Of a DNA stretch of 64,000 nt, positions 36,703-46,800 are shown one piece after another. Source of the stretch: Flavobacterium sp. 140616W15 (GTDB lineage Bacteria; Bacteroidota; Bacteroidia; Flavobacteriales; Flavobacteriaceae); contig NZ_CP033068.1 in NCBI RefSeq assembly GCF_003668995.1, positions 4,216,001 to 4,280,000 of the forward strand, written 5' to 3'. The position numbers were made by a program, and so were the translations under genes. The notes beneath the pieces were generated by a model. That model was not told where the DNA came from. It saw only the letters and a program-made list of their open reading frames with translations, and did no database searches. Every line of letters begins with the position of its first letter. Position 1 is the first letter of the stretch.

Positions 36703-37838
36703 ATGAAATTACCAGAAAACCTTCTTCAAAAGTTAGTCGTAAGAAAGCAAAATAATGCACTTAGACAATTGCCAGATGTTAATGCATCAATTGATTTTAC
36801 TTCCAATGATTATATTGGGTTTTCAAAATCTGAAGTAATTTTTAATAAAACACATCACTATTTACTCGATACTAATAATGTACAAAATGGAGCAACAGGA
36901 TCAAGATTAATCTCAGGGAACCATTCTCTGTATAAAATTGCAGAAACCTTTGTAGCGCAGTTTCATGAGTCAGAATCGGCTTTAATTTTTAATTCGGGTT
37001 ACGATGCCAATGTTGGCTTTTTTAGCGCTATTCCACAGCGTAATGATGTTATTTTGTATGATGAGTTAAGTCATGCTTCTATTCGCGACGGAATTTTAAT
37101 GTCGAATGCTAAAACGTATAAATTTAATCATAATGATTTTGAAGATTTAGAACGGCTTATAGTAAAATACCAAAACTCAATAATTTATATTGTTACAGAA
37201 AGTGTTTTTTCAATGGATGGAGATTGTCCAAATCTAGAGGAATTAGTGCTCTTATCCGAAAAATACAATTGCTATCTTGTAGTTGACGAAGCTCATGCAT
37301 TAGGGGTTTTTGGAGCGAAAGGCGAAGGTTTATTGCAGTTTTTAGGACTACACAATAGAGTTTTTGCTAGAATTATGACTTTTGGTAAAGGTTTAGGGTG
37401 TCATGGGGCCGCGGTTCTTGGGACTAAAGAATTAAAAGAATACCTCGTTAATTTTGCTAGAAGTTTTATTTATACAACAGGATTGTCTCCACATTCAGTT
37501 GCTACTATTTTTATAGCTTATCAGCAGTTGGATATTGAGAAAGAAACTATCGAAATACTACGCCAGAATATTGTTTACTTCAATCAACAAAAAAACTTCT
37601 TGGATTACAACCTATGTTTGTTAGAAGTAAATCAACAATTCAATCGGCAATTATTCCAGGTAATGAAAACGTAAAGACAGTTGCTCAAAAATTACAAGAG
37701 AAAGGATTCGATGTAAAAGCAATTCTGTCTCCAACAGTTCCAGAAGGGCAGGAACGATTGCGTTTTTGCATTCATAGCTATAATTCCGAAGAGGAAATAA
37801 ATCAGGCTTTAGAATTGTTAAGGGACTATGTGTTTTAA
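36703..37838 (+). pseudogene. bioF: 8-amino-7-oxononanoate synthase (KAPA synthase), frameshifted
   Basis: This PLP enzyme condenses pimeloyl thioester and alanine, the first ring-forming stage of biotin synthesis. The frame carries IDFTSNDYIGFSKS, GATGSRLISGNHSLY, VVDEAHALGVFG and the PLP lysine in TFGKGLGCHGAAV. It breaks near 37590-37603. Adding one A to the A7 run at 37589-37595 gives KKLLGLQPMFVRSKSTIQS and joins the frame that ends ALELLRDYVF at 37838. The repaired length is 378 residues, normal. This is probably a sequence error. The other biotin genes lie at 39622-42835 and 49522-50607. Confidence 0.9.
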
Positions 37839-38038
37839 TAGTCTTCTACAAAGAACAGCAAAGTTGATTTTGTGAATCTCTACTTTTTTTTCATGTTTTT
37901 TTTAAATTAATAATTTTTTAAAAAAAACATGGCTTCCTAAACTATTGTGTTTCCTCGCTTTCTTAAAAAAGATTTAAAAATTTGTAACGTTTTGATAATT
38001 AAATTACTTACGAGTCGTAATCAAAAAAATGCAATTAA

Positions 38039-38437
38039 GAAAACCGCATCAATTTCAAAAAGCGAAATCTTGAAGTTGGTGGATTAGAAACTATTAAAGC
38101 TCAGTTTGAAATTCTTGACTATGCTTATACAAATGATGAAATGATTTCGATGTTGACAGAATCTGTAAAGGATGGATCTATTCCTTTAATAGATGATTAT
38201 AAAGCAGAGAACATTGAGGCTATTTACAACAGAACTACGGGCGAAAAGTTTATGAACGAAAGAACAAGGGAGGAAATGTTGGATAAAAGAAATAGTAATT
38301 GGGTAAATCAAATACCTGAATTAATGAAAAATAAATCTACGTTTATAGCAGTTGGAGCCGCGCATTTGGCTGGAGAACAAGTAGTGATTAATTTATTGAA
38401 AAAGGCAGGGTATAAGGTTAAATCGGTAATGAAATAG
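38039..38437 (+). pseudogene. C-terminal remnant of a TraB/GumN-family protein
   Basis: The open stretch contains NLEVGGLETIKAQFEILDYA and, near the end, NKSTFIAVGAAHLAGEQVV and LLKKAGYKV, the conserved centre and C-terminus of TraB/GumN (TIKI-like) proteins. The N-terminal half, with the signal peptide and the GTxH motif, is absent in all three frames upstream, so a deletion rather than a single indel explains it. A shorter ATG frame at 38141 would lack the GLET motif. It precedes an ECF sigma gene by 7 bases. The family is thought to be metal-dependent peptidase-like. Confidence 0.7.
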
Positions 38438-38444
38438 AAATATT

Positions 38445-38948
38445 TTGAAAGAGAAAGAGCAACAGTTTTTAAGCCGGATAGAAAATCATAAAGGAATCCT
38501 ATACAAAGTTTCTAAAATGTACATGGATAATTATGATGATCAGCAAGATTTGTTTCAGAAGATTATTTGTCAGCTTTGGAAAGCGTATGATAGTTTTAGA
38601 AATGAAAGCCAATTTTCTACCTGGATGTATCGTGTGGCAGTAAATACGGCAATTGTTTTTTTAAAGAAAGATAAAAAGAAGGTTGATAAATATGCAATTG
38701 TTTCAGAAAATATAAAAGAAGAAGAAACGGATTCACATATAAAAGAAAGTCAGATAGAGCATTTTTATAAGGCAGTTCAAAAATTAGAAAAAATTGATAA
38801 AGCTATTATCTTTTACCAACTTGAAGGATTTTCGCATAAAGAAATAGGAGAAAACTTAGGTATTTCGGAGGGTAATGCTAGAGTGAAATTAAATAGAGCA
38901 AAAGAAAAATTAAAAGAAATAATTAAGAATCAAGGATATGGATTTTAA
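38445..38948 (+). CDS. ECF-type RNA polymerase sigma factor
   Basis: This 167-residue sigma-70 family protein has region 2 with YDDQQDLFQKIICQLWKAYD and FSTWMYRVAVNTAI (the DNA-melting segment). Region 4 follows, with IFYQLEGFSHKEIGENLGIS and NARVKLNRAKEKLKE as helix-turn-helix. The start is a TTG at 38445, because no ATG precedes region 2 in frame. Its stop overlaps the next gene by 11 bases. It probably directs stress-responsive transcription under control of the downstream membrane protein. Confidence 0.88.
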   Translation: MKEKEQQFLSRIENHKGILYKVSKMYMDNYDDQQDLFQKIICQLWKAYDSFRNESQFSTWMYRVAVNTAIVFLKKDKKKVDKYAIVSENIKEEETDSHIKESQIEHFYKAVQKLEKIDKAIIFYQLEGFSHKEIGENLGISEGNARVKLNRAKEKLKEIIKNQGYGF

Positions 38949-39552
38949 CGACATACAAAACGCGTGGAATGAAGACAAACCTAAAGATGTTGTCCTTCCA
39001 AATACGATAGAAAAATTAAAATCGGTTCACATGCCATTAGACAAAATTAGAAAGAACTTACGATTGGATTTTCTCGCTCAGATTTTGGCTTTATTATTTA
39101 TGGGGTTTGTACCTTCAATTAGCGGTTTTCCGATAAAAATGGAATTGCCTTATTATTTATTGTTTGGAATAATGCTTGCAATAAGTATTTATTATTTAGC
39201 GAAATTGTTTTTATTCTACAAAAGATTAAATGGTGTAGCGTTGAGTACTAAAGATAGTTTGTATGAAACCTATTATGATATTAGACTTAATATGCAGCTT
39301 TATAAAACATTTACTTTTTCTCTAGTTCCATTTATGATATTATTTTTGATAGGTTATATCGTGTATAAAACACCAAGTGCAGTTCAGAATTTTAATGGAG
39401 AAATCGAGCAGAGTAAATTGATCCTTATCGTGGGAATTCTGATGTTCACGATTTTAATCATGGGGATACTTACAGAAATCTGGGTATATTTCTTTTATGG
39501 AAAATATGCTAGACAGATAAAAAAGATTTTAGAAGAATTGAAAGAAGAATAA
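38938..39552 (+). CDS. Four-helix membrane protein, probable partner of the sigma factor
   Basis: This 204-residue protein starts MDFNDIQNAWNEDKPKDV, a soluble N-terminal segment of about 60 residues with the FxDIQxxWN pattern seen in proteins downstream of ECF sigma genes. Four membrane helices follow at about 45-65, 72-92, 125-145 and 165-190, and the tail is basic and acidic. It overlaps the sigma gene by 11 bases, so an anti-sigma role is likely from context, but no zinc anti-sigma motif is visible. A strong terminator follows directly. Confidence 0.65.
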   Translation: MDFNDIQNAWNEDKPKDVVLPNTIEKLKSVHMPLDKIRKNLRLDFLAQILALLFMGFVPSISGFPIKMELPYYLLFGIMLAISIYYLAKLFLFYKRLNGVALSTKDSLYETYYDIRLNMQLYKTFTFSLVPFMILFLIGYIVYKTPSAVQNFNGEIEQSKLILIVGILMFTILIMGILTEIWVYFFYGKYARQIKKILEELKEE

Positions 39553-39588
39553 ACACAAAGCCCATCTTATGATGGGCTTTGTGTTTTT
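39552..39588 (+). terminator. Terminator of the sigma-factor operon
   Basis: AACACAAAGCCCATC pairs perfectly with GATGGGCTTTGTGTT around a 4-base loop, followed by Ts. The stem begins at the stop codon of the membrane protein. Confidence 0.92.
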
Positions 39589-39593
39589 ATTGG

Positions 39594-39601
39594 TATTTTT
39601 G
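39594..39601 (+). promoter_or_regulatory. -7 promoter box for bioD
   Basis: TATTTTTG matches TAnnTTTG, 20 bases before the ATG at 39622 and only 5 bases after the preceding terminator. Confidence 0.5.
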
Positions 39602-39621
39602 TACGCAATAAAAATAAGGGA

Positions 39622-40239
39622 ATGAAACTATTTATTACAGGTATTTCTACTGATGTTGGAAAAACAATTGCTTCGGCTATAATCGTAGAAGCATTAGAGG
39701 CTGATTATTGGAAGCCTATTCAGGCGGGTGATTTAGATAACTCAGATACAGGAAAAGTTCAGTCAAAAATTTCGAATAAAAAATCTCAATTTCATAAAAA
39801 TTCATACGCATTAAATACACCAGCAAGCCCTCATTTGGCCGCAGAGATTGATGGAGTTACTATTGATTTGAATGAGATAAGGGAGCCACAAACTGATAAC
39901 CATTTGGTTATTGAAGGGGCAGGAGGAGTTTTTGTACCATTAAATAATGAAGAATTTGTAATAGATTTAATTCAGTCAAATTATAAAGTTATAGTGGTTT
40001 CTAGACATTATTTAGGAAGCATTAATCATACAGTGTTAACAATTGAAGCTTTGAAGAGCCGAAAATTAAATATTGCAGGAATTATTTTTAGCGGAAGCGA
40101 AAACAAATCTTCCGAAGCTATTATTTTAAATAGTACAGGAGTAAAATGTATTGGGCGAATTGATGAAGAACCTTATTTTGATCAAAATGTAATTCGAGAA
40201 TATGCCGATTTATTTCGAGAGAATCTTTTAGAATTGTAA
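39622..40239 (+). CDS. bioD: ATP-dependent dethiobiotin synthetase
   Basis: It closes the ureido ring of dethiobiotin from 7,8-diaminopelargonate, CO2 and ATP. The 205-residue protein has the P-loop ITGISTDVGKTIASAI and the conserved YWKPIQAGD. It also shows ASPHLAAEIDG and VIEGAGGVFVPLN, the latter with the catalytic acidic/Gly region. It precedes bioA by 94 bases of AT-rich spacer containing CATTTTAC-type simple repeats. Confidence 0.95.
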   Translation: MKLFITGISTDVGKTIASAIIVEALEADYWKPIQAGDLDNSDTGKVQSKISNKKSQFHKNSYALNTPASPHLAAEIDGVTIDLNEIREPQTDNHLVIEGAGGVFVPLNNEEFVIDLIQSNYKVIVVSRHYLGSINHTVLTIEALKSRKLNIAGIIFSGSENKSSEAIILNSTGVKCIGRIDEEPYFDQNVIREYADLFRENLLEL

Positions 40240-40333
40240 AATGTTTTTGTGGAAAGTAAAATGCATTCCACATCTTACAGTATACATTTTACAAAAAACA
40301 CATTTTACTTTTTATAAATAAACATTTCACAAA

Positions 40334-41605
40334 ATGACATTATCAGAAAAAGACAGCCAATATCTTTGGCATCCTTATACACAACATAAAACAGCTGCAG
40401 TTCCAATTGCTATTTCTCGTGGAGAAGGAGCATTACTTTGGGATGAAAATAATAAAGAATATATAGATGCGATTGCCTCTTGGTGGGTTAATCCTTTTGG
40501 GCATAGTAATCGTTTTATTGCAGATGCAATCTACAAACAGTTAACTACGCTGGAACACGTTTTGTTTGGTGGATTTACGCATGAACCAGCAATTGTTCTT
40601 GCGGAAAGATTAATTGAAATCTTACCCAAAAACCAACAGAAAATCTTCTTTTCAGATAATGGTTCTACAGCGGTAGAAGTAGCAATAAAAGTTGCTTTGC
40701 AATACTTCTTTAATAAAGGAGAAAAACGTACTACGATTATTGCTTTTGAAAATGCTTTTCATGGAGATACATTTGCAGCAATGGCTGCAAGTGGAATTTC
40801 ATTTTATACACAGGCATTTCAAGGAATGTTCATAGATGTAGTTCGAATTCCAGTTCCAGTAAAAGGACAGGAGCAGGAGAGTTTTGATGCATTAAAAAGA
40901 GTAATAGAAGAGAAGAATTGTGCCGGGTTTATTTTTGAACCATTAGTTCAGGGAGCGGCGGGAATGGTTATGTATGAACCAGAAGCACTAGAGACTTTAA
41001 TTAAGATTTGTGTAGCAAATAATGTTCTTACAATTGCCGATGAAGTTATGACAGGTTTTGGTAAAACTGGTAAAACATTCGCAATGGATTATCTGAATGT
41101 AAAACCAGATATGATGTGTCTTTCTAAAGCACTAACAGGAGGAACAATTCCGATGGCAATTACTACTTTTACTCAAGAAGTTTTTGATGCTTTTTATGAT
41201 GACGATATTAATAAAGCATTATTTCATGGCCATACTTTTACAGCTAATCCTACAGGATGCGCCGCAGCTTTGGCAAGTATTGATCTGTTGCAAACTCAAG
41301 AAATGCAAGACAATATCGAGCGTGTAAATAAAAGCCATCTTAATTTTCAGAATAAAATAAAAAATCATTCAAAAGTTATTACAACCAGAGTGTTAGGAGT
41401 TATTTTTGCATTAGAAATAAAATCTGATTCAGAAGAAAGTTATTATGGATCGATGAGAACCAAACTTTATAATTTCTTTATTGATAAAGGAGTTATTCTA
41501 AGACCTGTTGGGAATATAGTTTACATTTTGCCACCATATATTATTAGTGATGAGCAACTTGAAAAAGTATATTCAATTATAGAAGAAGCTATAGAGATGG
41601 TATAA
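40334..41605 (+). CDS. bioA: Adenosylmethionine-8-amino-7-oxononanoate aminotransferase
   Basis: This class III aminotransferase makes 7,8-diaminopelargonate. The 423-residue protein has the family segments YLWHPYTQHKT, YIDAIASWWVNPFGHSN, FFSDNGSTAVEVAIK and AFHGDTFAAMAASG. The PLP lysine is in MCLSKALTGGTIPM, preceded by IADEVMTGFGKTGK. It lies after bioD and before the KAS-like gene, all on the same strand. Confidence 0.96.
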   Translation: MTLSEKDSQYLWHPYTQHKTAAVPIAISRGEGALLWDENNKEYIDAIASWWVNPFGHSNRFIADAIYKQLTTLEHVLFGGFTHEPAIVLAERLIEILPKNQQKIFFSDNGSTAVEVAIKVALQYFFNKGEKRTTIIAFENAFHGDTFAAMAASGISFYTQAFQGMFIDVVRIPVPVKGQEQESFDALKRVIEEKNCAGFIFEPLVQGAAGMVMYEPEALETLIKICVANNVLTIADEVMTGFGKTGKTFAMDYLNVKPDMMCLSKALTGGTIPMAITTFTQEVFDAFYDDDINKALFHGHTFTANPTGCAAALASIDLLQTQEMQDNIERVNKSHLNFQNKIKNHSKVITTRVLGVIFALEIKSDSEESYYGSMRTKLYNFFIDKGVILRPVGNIVYILPPYIISDEQLEKVYSIIEEAIEMV

Positions 41606-41665
41606 GTGTAGATTTTTAAATCTATTTCTTCGCTCATTTTATTTATTACAGTTAAATTAATTATT

Positions 41666-42835
41666 TTGAACATAAACAAAATCGCGATTACTGCCTTTTC
41701 TTCTATCTCGCCTTTAGGAAACAATCCAAAAGACGTTTGGGAGAATTATTTGAGTAATAAACATTGTTTTACTTTGCAAGAATTGGACAAACAAGAAACG
41801 CCAGTTGCTACACTTGATGCTGATTCTAAACAAATTGTAGATCAGGTTCGTAATTCTGATATTAAATATAAATTTTTAGACAACAGTGTTTTGTTTGCTT
41901 TAGCAGCATCACGACAGGCAATAAAAAATTCTGGATGGAATTCGGAGGCTGTTTTTGGAATTAATATTGGTTCTTCACGTGGAGCAACCGATTTATTCGA
42001 AAAGCATTTTCAAGAATATTTAGAAACTGGAAAGGCGCAGACTTTGGCTTCACCAACCACTACATTAGGGAATATCTCTTCTTGGATAGCACATGATTTA
42101 CAGAGTTCAGGGCCAGAAATATCACATTCTATTACTTGCTCTACAGCATTGCATGCTTTGTTAAATGGTGTTGCATGGTTAAGAGCAGGAATGGTCGATA
42201 AGTTTTTGGTAGGTGGTAGCGAAGCTCCGTTGACTGATTTTACGATTGCACAAATGCGCGCTTTAAAAATTTACTCTCGAGTAGATTTGAATACTGATAA
42301 GTGGCCAAATCTTGCATTTGATTTGGATAAAATTCAAAACACAATGGTTTTGGGTGAGGGAGCAGCAGTTTGTTGTCTTGAATCTGGAGAAAAAGAAAAT
42401 GCCATTGCTTATATTACTGGAGTGGGATATGCTACAGAAGTTTTGGAGCATAATATATCTATTTCGGCAGAAGCAACTTGTTTCCAAAAATCAATGAAAA
42501 TGGCTTTAAAAGGAATCAATCCTGAAGATGTAGATGTAATTGTAATGCACGCGCCAGGAACTATAAAAGGAGACTTAACAGAATATAAAGCAATCCAAAA
42601 AGTCTTTGATTCTAAGCTTCCTTTGCTGACTACCAATAAATGGAAGATCGGGCATACTTTTGGAGCTTCAGGAATCTTGAGTGTAGAAATGGCAATTTTA
42701 ATGATGCAACATAATATATTTATTGGAGTCCCTTTTGCCGAAGAGCAGCAACAAACAAAACCCATAAAGAAGGTTTTGATTAATGCGGTAGGTTTTGGAG
42801 GAAATGCCGTTAGTATTCTAATAGAAAAAGCATAA
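41666..42835 (+). CDS. Beta-ketoacyl synthase-like protein of the biotin locus
   Basis: This 389-residue condensing enzyme of the KAS I/II fold has a plausible Cys-His-His set: Cys in HSITCSTALHALL, His in VIVMHAPGT and His in KIGHTFGASGILSVE. The N-terminus (IAITAFSSISPLGNNPKDVW) is typical of FabF-like proteins, but the overall sequence is divergent. A TTG start at 41666 is required. Its place directly after bioF/bioD/bioA suggests a role in making the pimeloyl precursor, which is inference. A normal housekeeping FabF would usually sit with acpP, which is not the case here. Confidence 0.8.
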   Translation: MNINKIAITAFSSISPLGNNPKDVWENYLSNKHCFTLQELDKQETPVATLDADSKQIVDQVRNSDIKYKFLDNSVLFALAASRQAIKNSGWNSEAVFGINIGSSRGATDLFEKHFQEYLETGKAQTLASPTTTLGNISSWIAHDLQSSGPEISHSITCSTALHALLNGVAWLRAGMVDKFLVGGSEAPLTDFTIAQMRALKIYSRVDLNTDKWPNLAFDLDKIQNTMVLGEGAAVCCLESGEKENAIAYITGVGYATEVLEHNISISAEATCFQKSMKMALKGINPEDVDVIVMHAPGTIKGDLTEYKAIQKVFDSKLPLLTTNKWKIGHTFGASGILSVEMAILMMQHNIFIGVPFAEEQQQTKPIKKVLINAVGFGGNAVSILIEKA

Positions 42836-42836
42836 T

Positions 42837-42872
42837 AAAAAGGGGGTATCGTTAGATAGCCCCTTTGTTTTT
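42837..42872 (+). terminator. Terminator of the biotin operon
   Basis: AAAGGGGGTATC pairs with GATAGCCCCTTT with one mismatch and is followed by a T-rich run. Confidence 0.8.
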
Positions 42873-42938
42873 ATAAAGTGTCCCGTCCTGAAATAGTGAT
42901 ACTCTTTAAGTAATTTTGTTCTTTTGTAGACTAGAGAA

Positions 42939-43415
42939 TTATTTCGTTTCTGTTTCTAGTTCTTTTACTTTTTCATATACCATATTACTTTCGTAGCCAC
43001 GACGTAGGATGTAATCACAAAATTTTTTACGTTTTTTAAGTTGATTATTCTCTTGCATGCTATTCCAATATTTTTGGGTTAGATTCTCAAATGTTTCTAG
43101 ATATTCTTCATTACTAATTCCTGCAAGAGCAAGATTGATATTGGTAGAAGTTATATGACGGGCTTTGAGTTCATTTACAATTCGAATTTTCCCCCATTGC
43201 TTTATACGATGTTTTCCCTGAGCAAAAATACAAGCAAAGCGAGTTTCATTAAGGAAGTTGTCAGTTATAAGCTGTACAACAATAGCGTCTATTTCGTCGG
43301 AGGTCATTTTTAGACTATATAGTTTAGAAATTACTTCATCATGACAGCGTTCTTGGTAAGCGCAAAAATGTTCTAATTTTTGTAGCGCTTCTTTAGGTGT
43401 ACAGTCCGATTTCAT
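42939..43415 (-). CDS. recX: Regulatory protein RecX
   Basis: This is a small helical modulator of RecA, 158 residues from the ATG at 43415. It has the three-helix repeat pattern: LEHFCAYQERCHDEVISKL, then FLNETRFACIFAQGKHRIKQ with WGKIRIVNELKARHI, and KKRKKFCDYILRRGYESNMV at the C-terminus. The frame extends 42 codons upstream to 43541, but a -7 promoter box lies within that extension at 43450-43457 and the extra residues are unlike RecX. recA is not in the window. Confidence 0.88.
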   Translation of the reverse strand: MKSDCTPKEALQKLEHFCAYQERCHDEVISKLYSLKMTSDEIDAIVVQLITDNFLNETRFACIFAQGKHRIKQWGKIRIVNELKARHITSTNINLALAGISNEEYLETFENLTQKYWNSMQENNQLKKRKKFCDYILRRGYESNMVYEKVKELETETK

Positions 43416-43449
43416 ATAGCCTTTTGTAATTTTAGTGTTGAATAAAGAA

Positions 43450-43457
43450 CAAATGTA
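43450..43457 (-). promoter_or_regulatory. -7 promoter box for recX
   Basis: TACATTTG on the minus strand matches TAnnTTTG, 34 bases before the ATG at 43415, and supports the shorter recX start. Confidence 0.5.
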
Positions 43458-43861
43458 GAACTTTAATTTTTTTCTGAAGCTAATTCTGGCTATTAAGCCT
43501 ATTTTGGAATTAATCTTCTTAATAATGGTGTTGAAATACAATCTTGTAAGATATATACTGTAATGGCAAATGAATTTAATTGTAAGATATTAGTAATTAG
43601 TTTGTTAAATATTTATTAAGAATGTGGTTTTAGTCGTTGTAAAGCATGTCGATATGAATAAAATTAGAGCAGTTTTCGATTTTTTTTTATTAAATTTAGT
43701 AAGGCATTTTATAATTATCTTTAACTTAATGTTATTTTGATTCTTCTTAAGGGAAAAGGTTATAATACTAATTAATCCTCAATTAGTACTGTCGCTTTTT
43801 CAATACCACTCATAAATATTGCAAAGAATTAGTTGTCTTTTTATTATTAAAACCTACTATT
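43458..43861. other. Divergent spacer between recX and the adhesin gene
   Basis: About 400 bases of AT-rich sequence with no credible frame. It must hold the adhesin promoter, but I see no full TTG/TAnnTTTG match. A run of eight Ts (43681-43690 region) and TTAATCCTCAATTAGTA-like partial dyads near 43773-43790 are the only structure noted. Confidence 0.5.
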
Positions 43862-46800
43862 ATGAGACTAAAATTATCTTTTTTTTTCATTTTTATTTGT
43901 ATTTATTCATGGTCCCAGACAACAAATACATTTTCGACAAGTGGTTCATTTACTGTTCCGGCAGGTTTGAACTTATTAACAGCAGAATGTTGGGGGGCCG
44001 GAGGATCTGGTTCTGGCACTAATACTAGTACTTCAGCAGGAGGTGGAGGTGGAGGTGGTTATAGTATAGCTTCTATTTCTGTGGCTCCTAATAGTTCAAT
44101 TTCTTATGTGGTTGGTTTGGGGAGCTTAGGTTCTAACGAAATCGGAGTTAATGGTGCTGCATCTAGTTTTTCAACTGTATCTGCTAATGGTGGAGCTGGA
44201 GGAGGGAATTCAGGTGCTGGAGGTCTCGGAGGTGTTGGAACAACTTTTTCTGGTGGAAAAGGGGCTAATGGAAGTACTGTACTTGGATTGATATTTTCAG
44301 GTGGAGGTGGAGGTAGCGCAGGTACAGCTATAAAAGGGAATGATGCAGCTAGTGGTAATGGAGGGTTGGCTGTTGCTGGTGGTGGGGCTGGTGGAAATGG
44401 AGGAGCTGTAGTGGGTCCTGGAGCTAGTGGAAATATACCAGGTGGAGGAGGTGGAGGAGGTTTAGGTTTATTAGGTTTAATTACGAACAAAGGTGGAAAT
44501 GGAGGGAATGGGCAGATAAGGATTACTTATACTTGTCCAACTTATAATGTTACAGGTACTGCAGCGGCAGATGTATGTGCTTCAACAGGTTCAACATCGA
44601 CAGTAACATTGAGTTCAAGTATTATTACACAATTACCTGTAGGTAATTATGTAGTGACTTATAATAGAAGTAATCCTAGTGCTACAGGGTTAACTGCAAA
44701 TATGACAGTTGGAACAGCAGGTACAGGAACTTTTACAGCAACAGGATTGACTGCTTTAGGCTCTAGTACTATAACAATTACTAATCTTTCTTCAGGAACT
44801 TGTTCATCTAATATAACGACTAATAATACGGCAACCGTAACAGTCTCACCTTTAGCAGTTGGAGGAATAGTTAATGGAGGTACTACCATTTGTTCTGGAA
44901 ATTCAAGTGGTTTGCTAACATTGTCAGGGCAAACAGGATCAGTTCTAAAATGGCAATATGCTATCAGTCCATTTTCTTCATGGATAGATATAACGAATTC
45001 TACTTCAACAACTTATACTTCAGGAGCATTAGCAGCAACTACTGAGTTTAGAGCGATTGTTCAAAGTGGAACGTGTGCTACAGCTACTTCTGCAGTAACT
45101 ACAGTAACGGTAAACGCTTTACCTACAATAACAGCATCACCGTCAGCTACAAATGTTTGTTTTAATACGAGTGCCCAAAATACGAGTTTAAGTTATAGTG
45201 CTACAACAGGCACACCCACTACATATAGTATAGTTTGGAATGCATCTCCTTCAAATAGTTTTGTAGCGATTAACAATGTAGCGTTACCAGCTTCTCCAAT
45301 ACCAATTGCAGTACCTGCTAATACTTCAGGTGGCACTTACACTGGTACATTGACAGTTAAAAATGCAAATGGATGTATTAGTTCTGGTACCCCTTTTACA
45401 GTAACTGTAAATCCTTTACCAACGATAACCTTATCAGCAGCTGCAGCAAATGTTTGTTTGAACGCAAGTGCTCAAAATACAACATTAACATATAGTGCTA
45501 CAACAGGAACTCCAACTACGTATAGTATCGTTTGGAATGCTTCTCCGAGTAATAGTTTTACGGCAGTTACCAACGCTTCATTAACAGCTTCTCCAATAAC
45601 AATTGCAGTGCCCGCCAACACCGCAGTTGGTACTTATACAGGAACATTAACAGTTACCAATGCAAATGGATGTATTAGTTCTGGTACCCCTTTTACAGTA
45701 ACAGTAAATCCTTTACCAACAATAACGGCATCAGCATCGGCTACAAATGTTTGTTTTAATACGAGTGCTCAAAATACTAGTTTAAGCTATAGTGCTACTA
45801 CAGGTGTACCAACTACATATAGCATTGTTTGGAATGCATCTCCTTCAAATAGTTTTGTAGCGATTAACAATGTAGCGTTACCAGCTTCTCCAATACCAAT
45901 TGCAGTACCTGCTAATACTTCAGGTGGCACTTACACTGGTACATTGACAGTTAAAAATGCAAATGGTTGTATTAGTTCAGGTATACCTTTTACGGTAACG
46001 GTAAATCCTTTGCCAATAATAACAGCCTCAGCCTCAGCTACAAATGTTTGTTTTAATACGAGTGCTCAAAACACGAGTTTAAGTTATAGCGCTACTACAG
46101 GTGTACCAACTACATATAGTATTGTTTGGAATGCATCTCCTTCAAATAGTTTTGTAGCAGTTACAAACGCATCATTACCAGCTTCTCCCATAACAATTGC
46201 AGTGCCCGCCAACACTGCAGCAGGTACGTATACAGGTACATTGACAGTTGCCAATGCAAATGGTTGTATTAGTTCAGGTACACCTTTTACGGTAACGGTA
46301 AATCCTTTGCCAACAATAACAGTATCAGCCTCAGCTACAAATGTTTGTTTTAATACGAGTGCTCAAAACACGAGTTTAAGTTATAGCGCTACTACAGGTG
46401 TACCAACTACATATAGTATTGTTTGGAATACATCTCCTTCAAATAGTTTTGTAGGAGTTACAAACGCATCATTACCAGCTTCTCCCATAACAATTGCAGT
46501 GCCTGCCAACACAGCAGTTGGTACTTATATAGGAACATTAACAGTTAAAAATGCAAATGGTTGTATTAGTTCAGGTATACCTTTTACGGTAACGGTAAAT
46601 CCTTTGCCAACAATAACAATAACAGTATCAGCCTCAGCTACAAATGTTTGTTTTAATACGAGTGCTCAAAACACGAGTTTAAGTTATAGCGCTACTACAG
46701 GTGTACCAACTACATATAGTATTGTTTGGAATGCATCTCCTTCAAATAGTTTTGTAGCAGTTACAAACGCATCATTACCAGCTTCTCCCATAACAATTGC

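Noticed and set aside
42880..42915. GTCCCGTCCTGAAATAGTGAT considered as an insertion-sequence end
   Set aside because: No second end, target duplication or transposase fragment is present in the window.
43960..44530. Long minus-strand frame rich in proline opposite the glycine-rich domain
   Set aside because: GGN codons on the plus strand necessarily read as Pro on the minus strand. It is a shadow of the adhesin gene.
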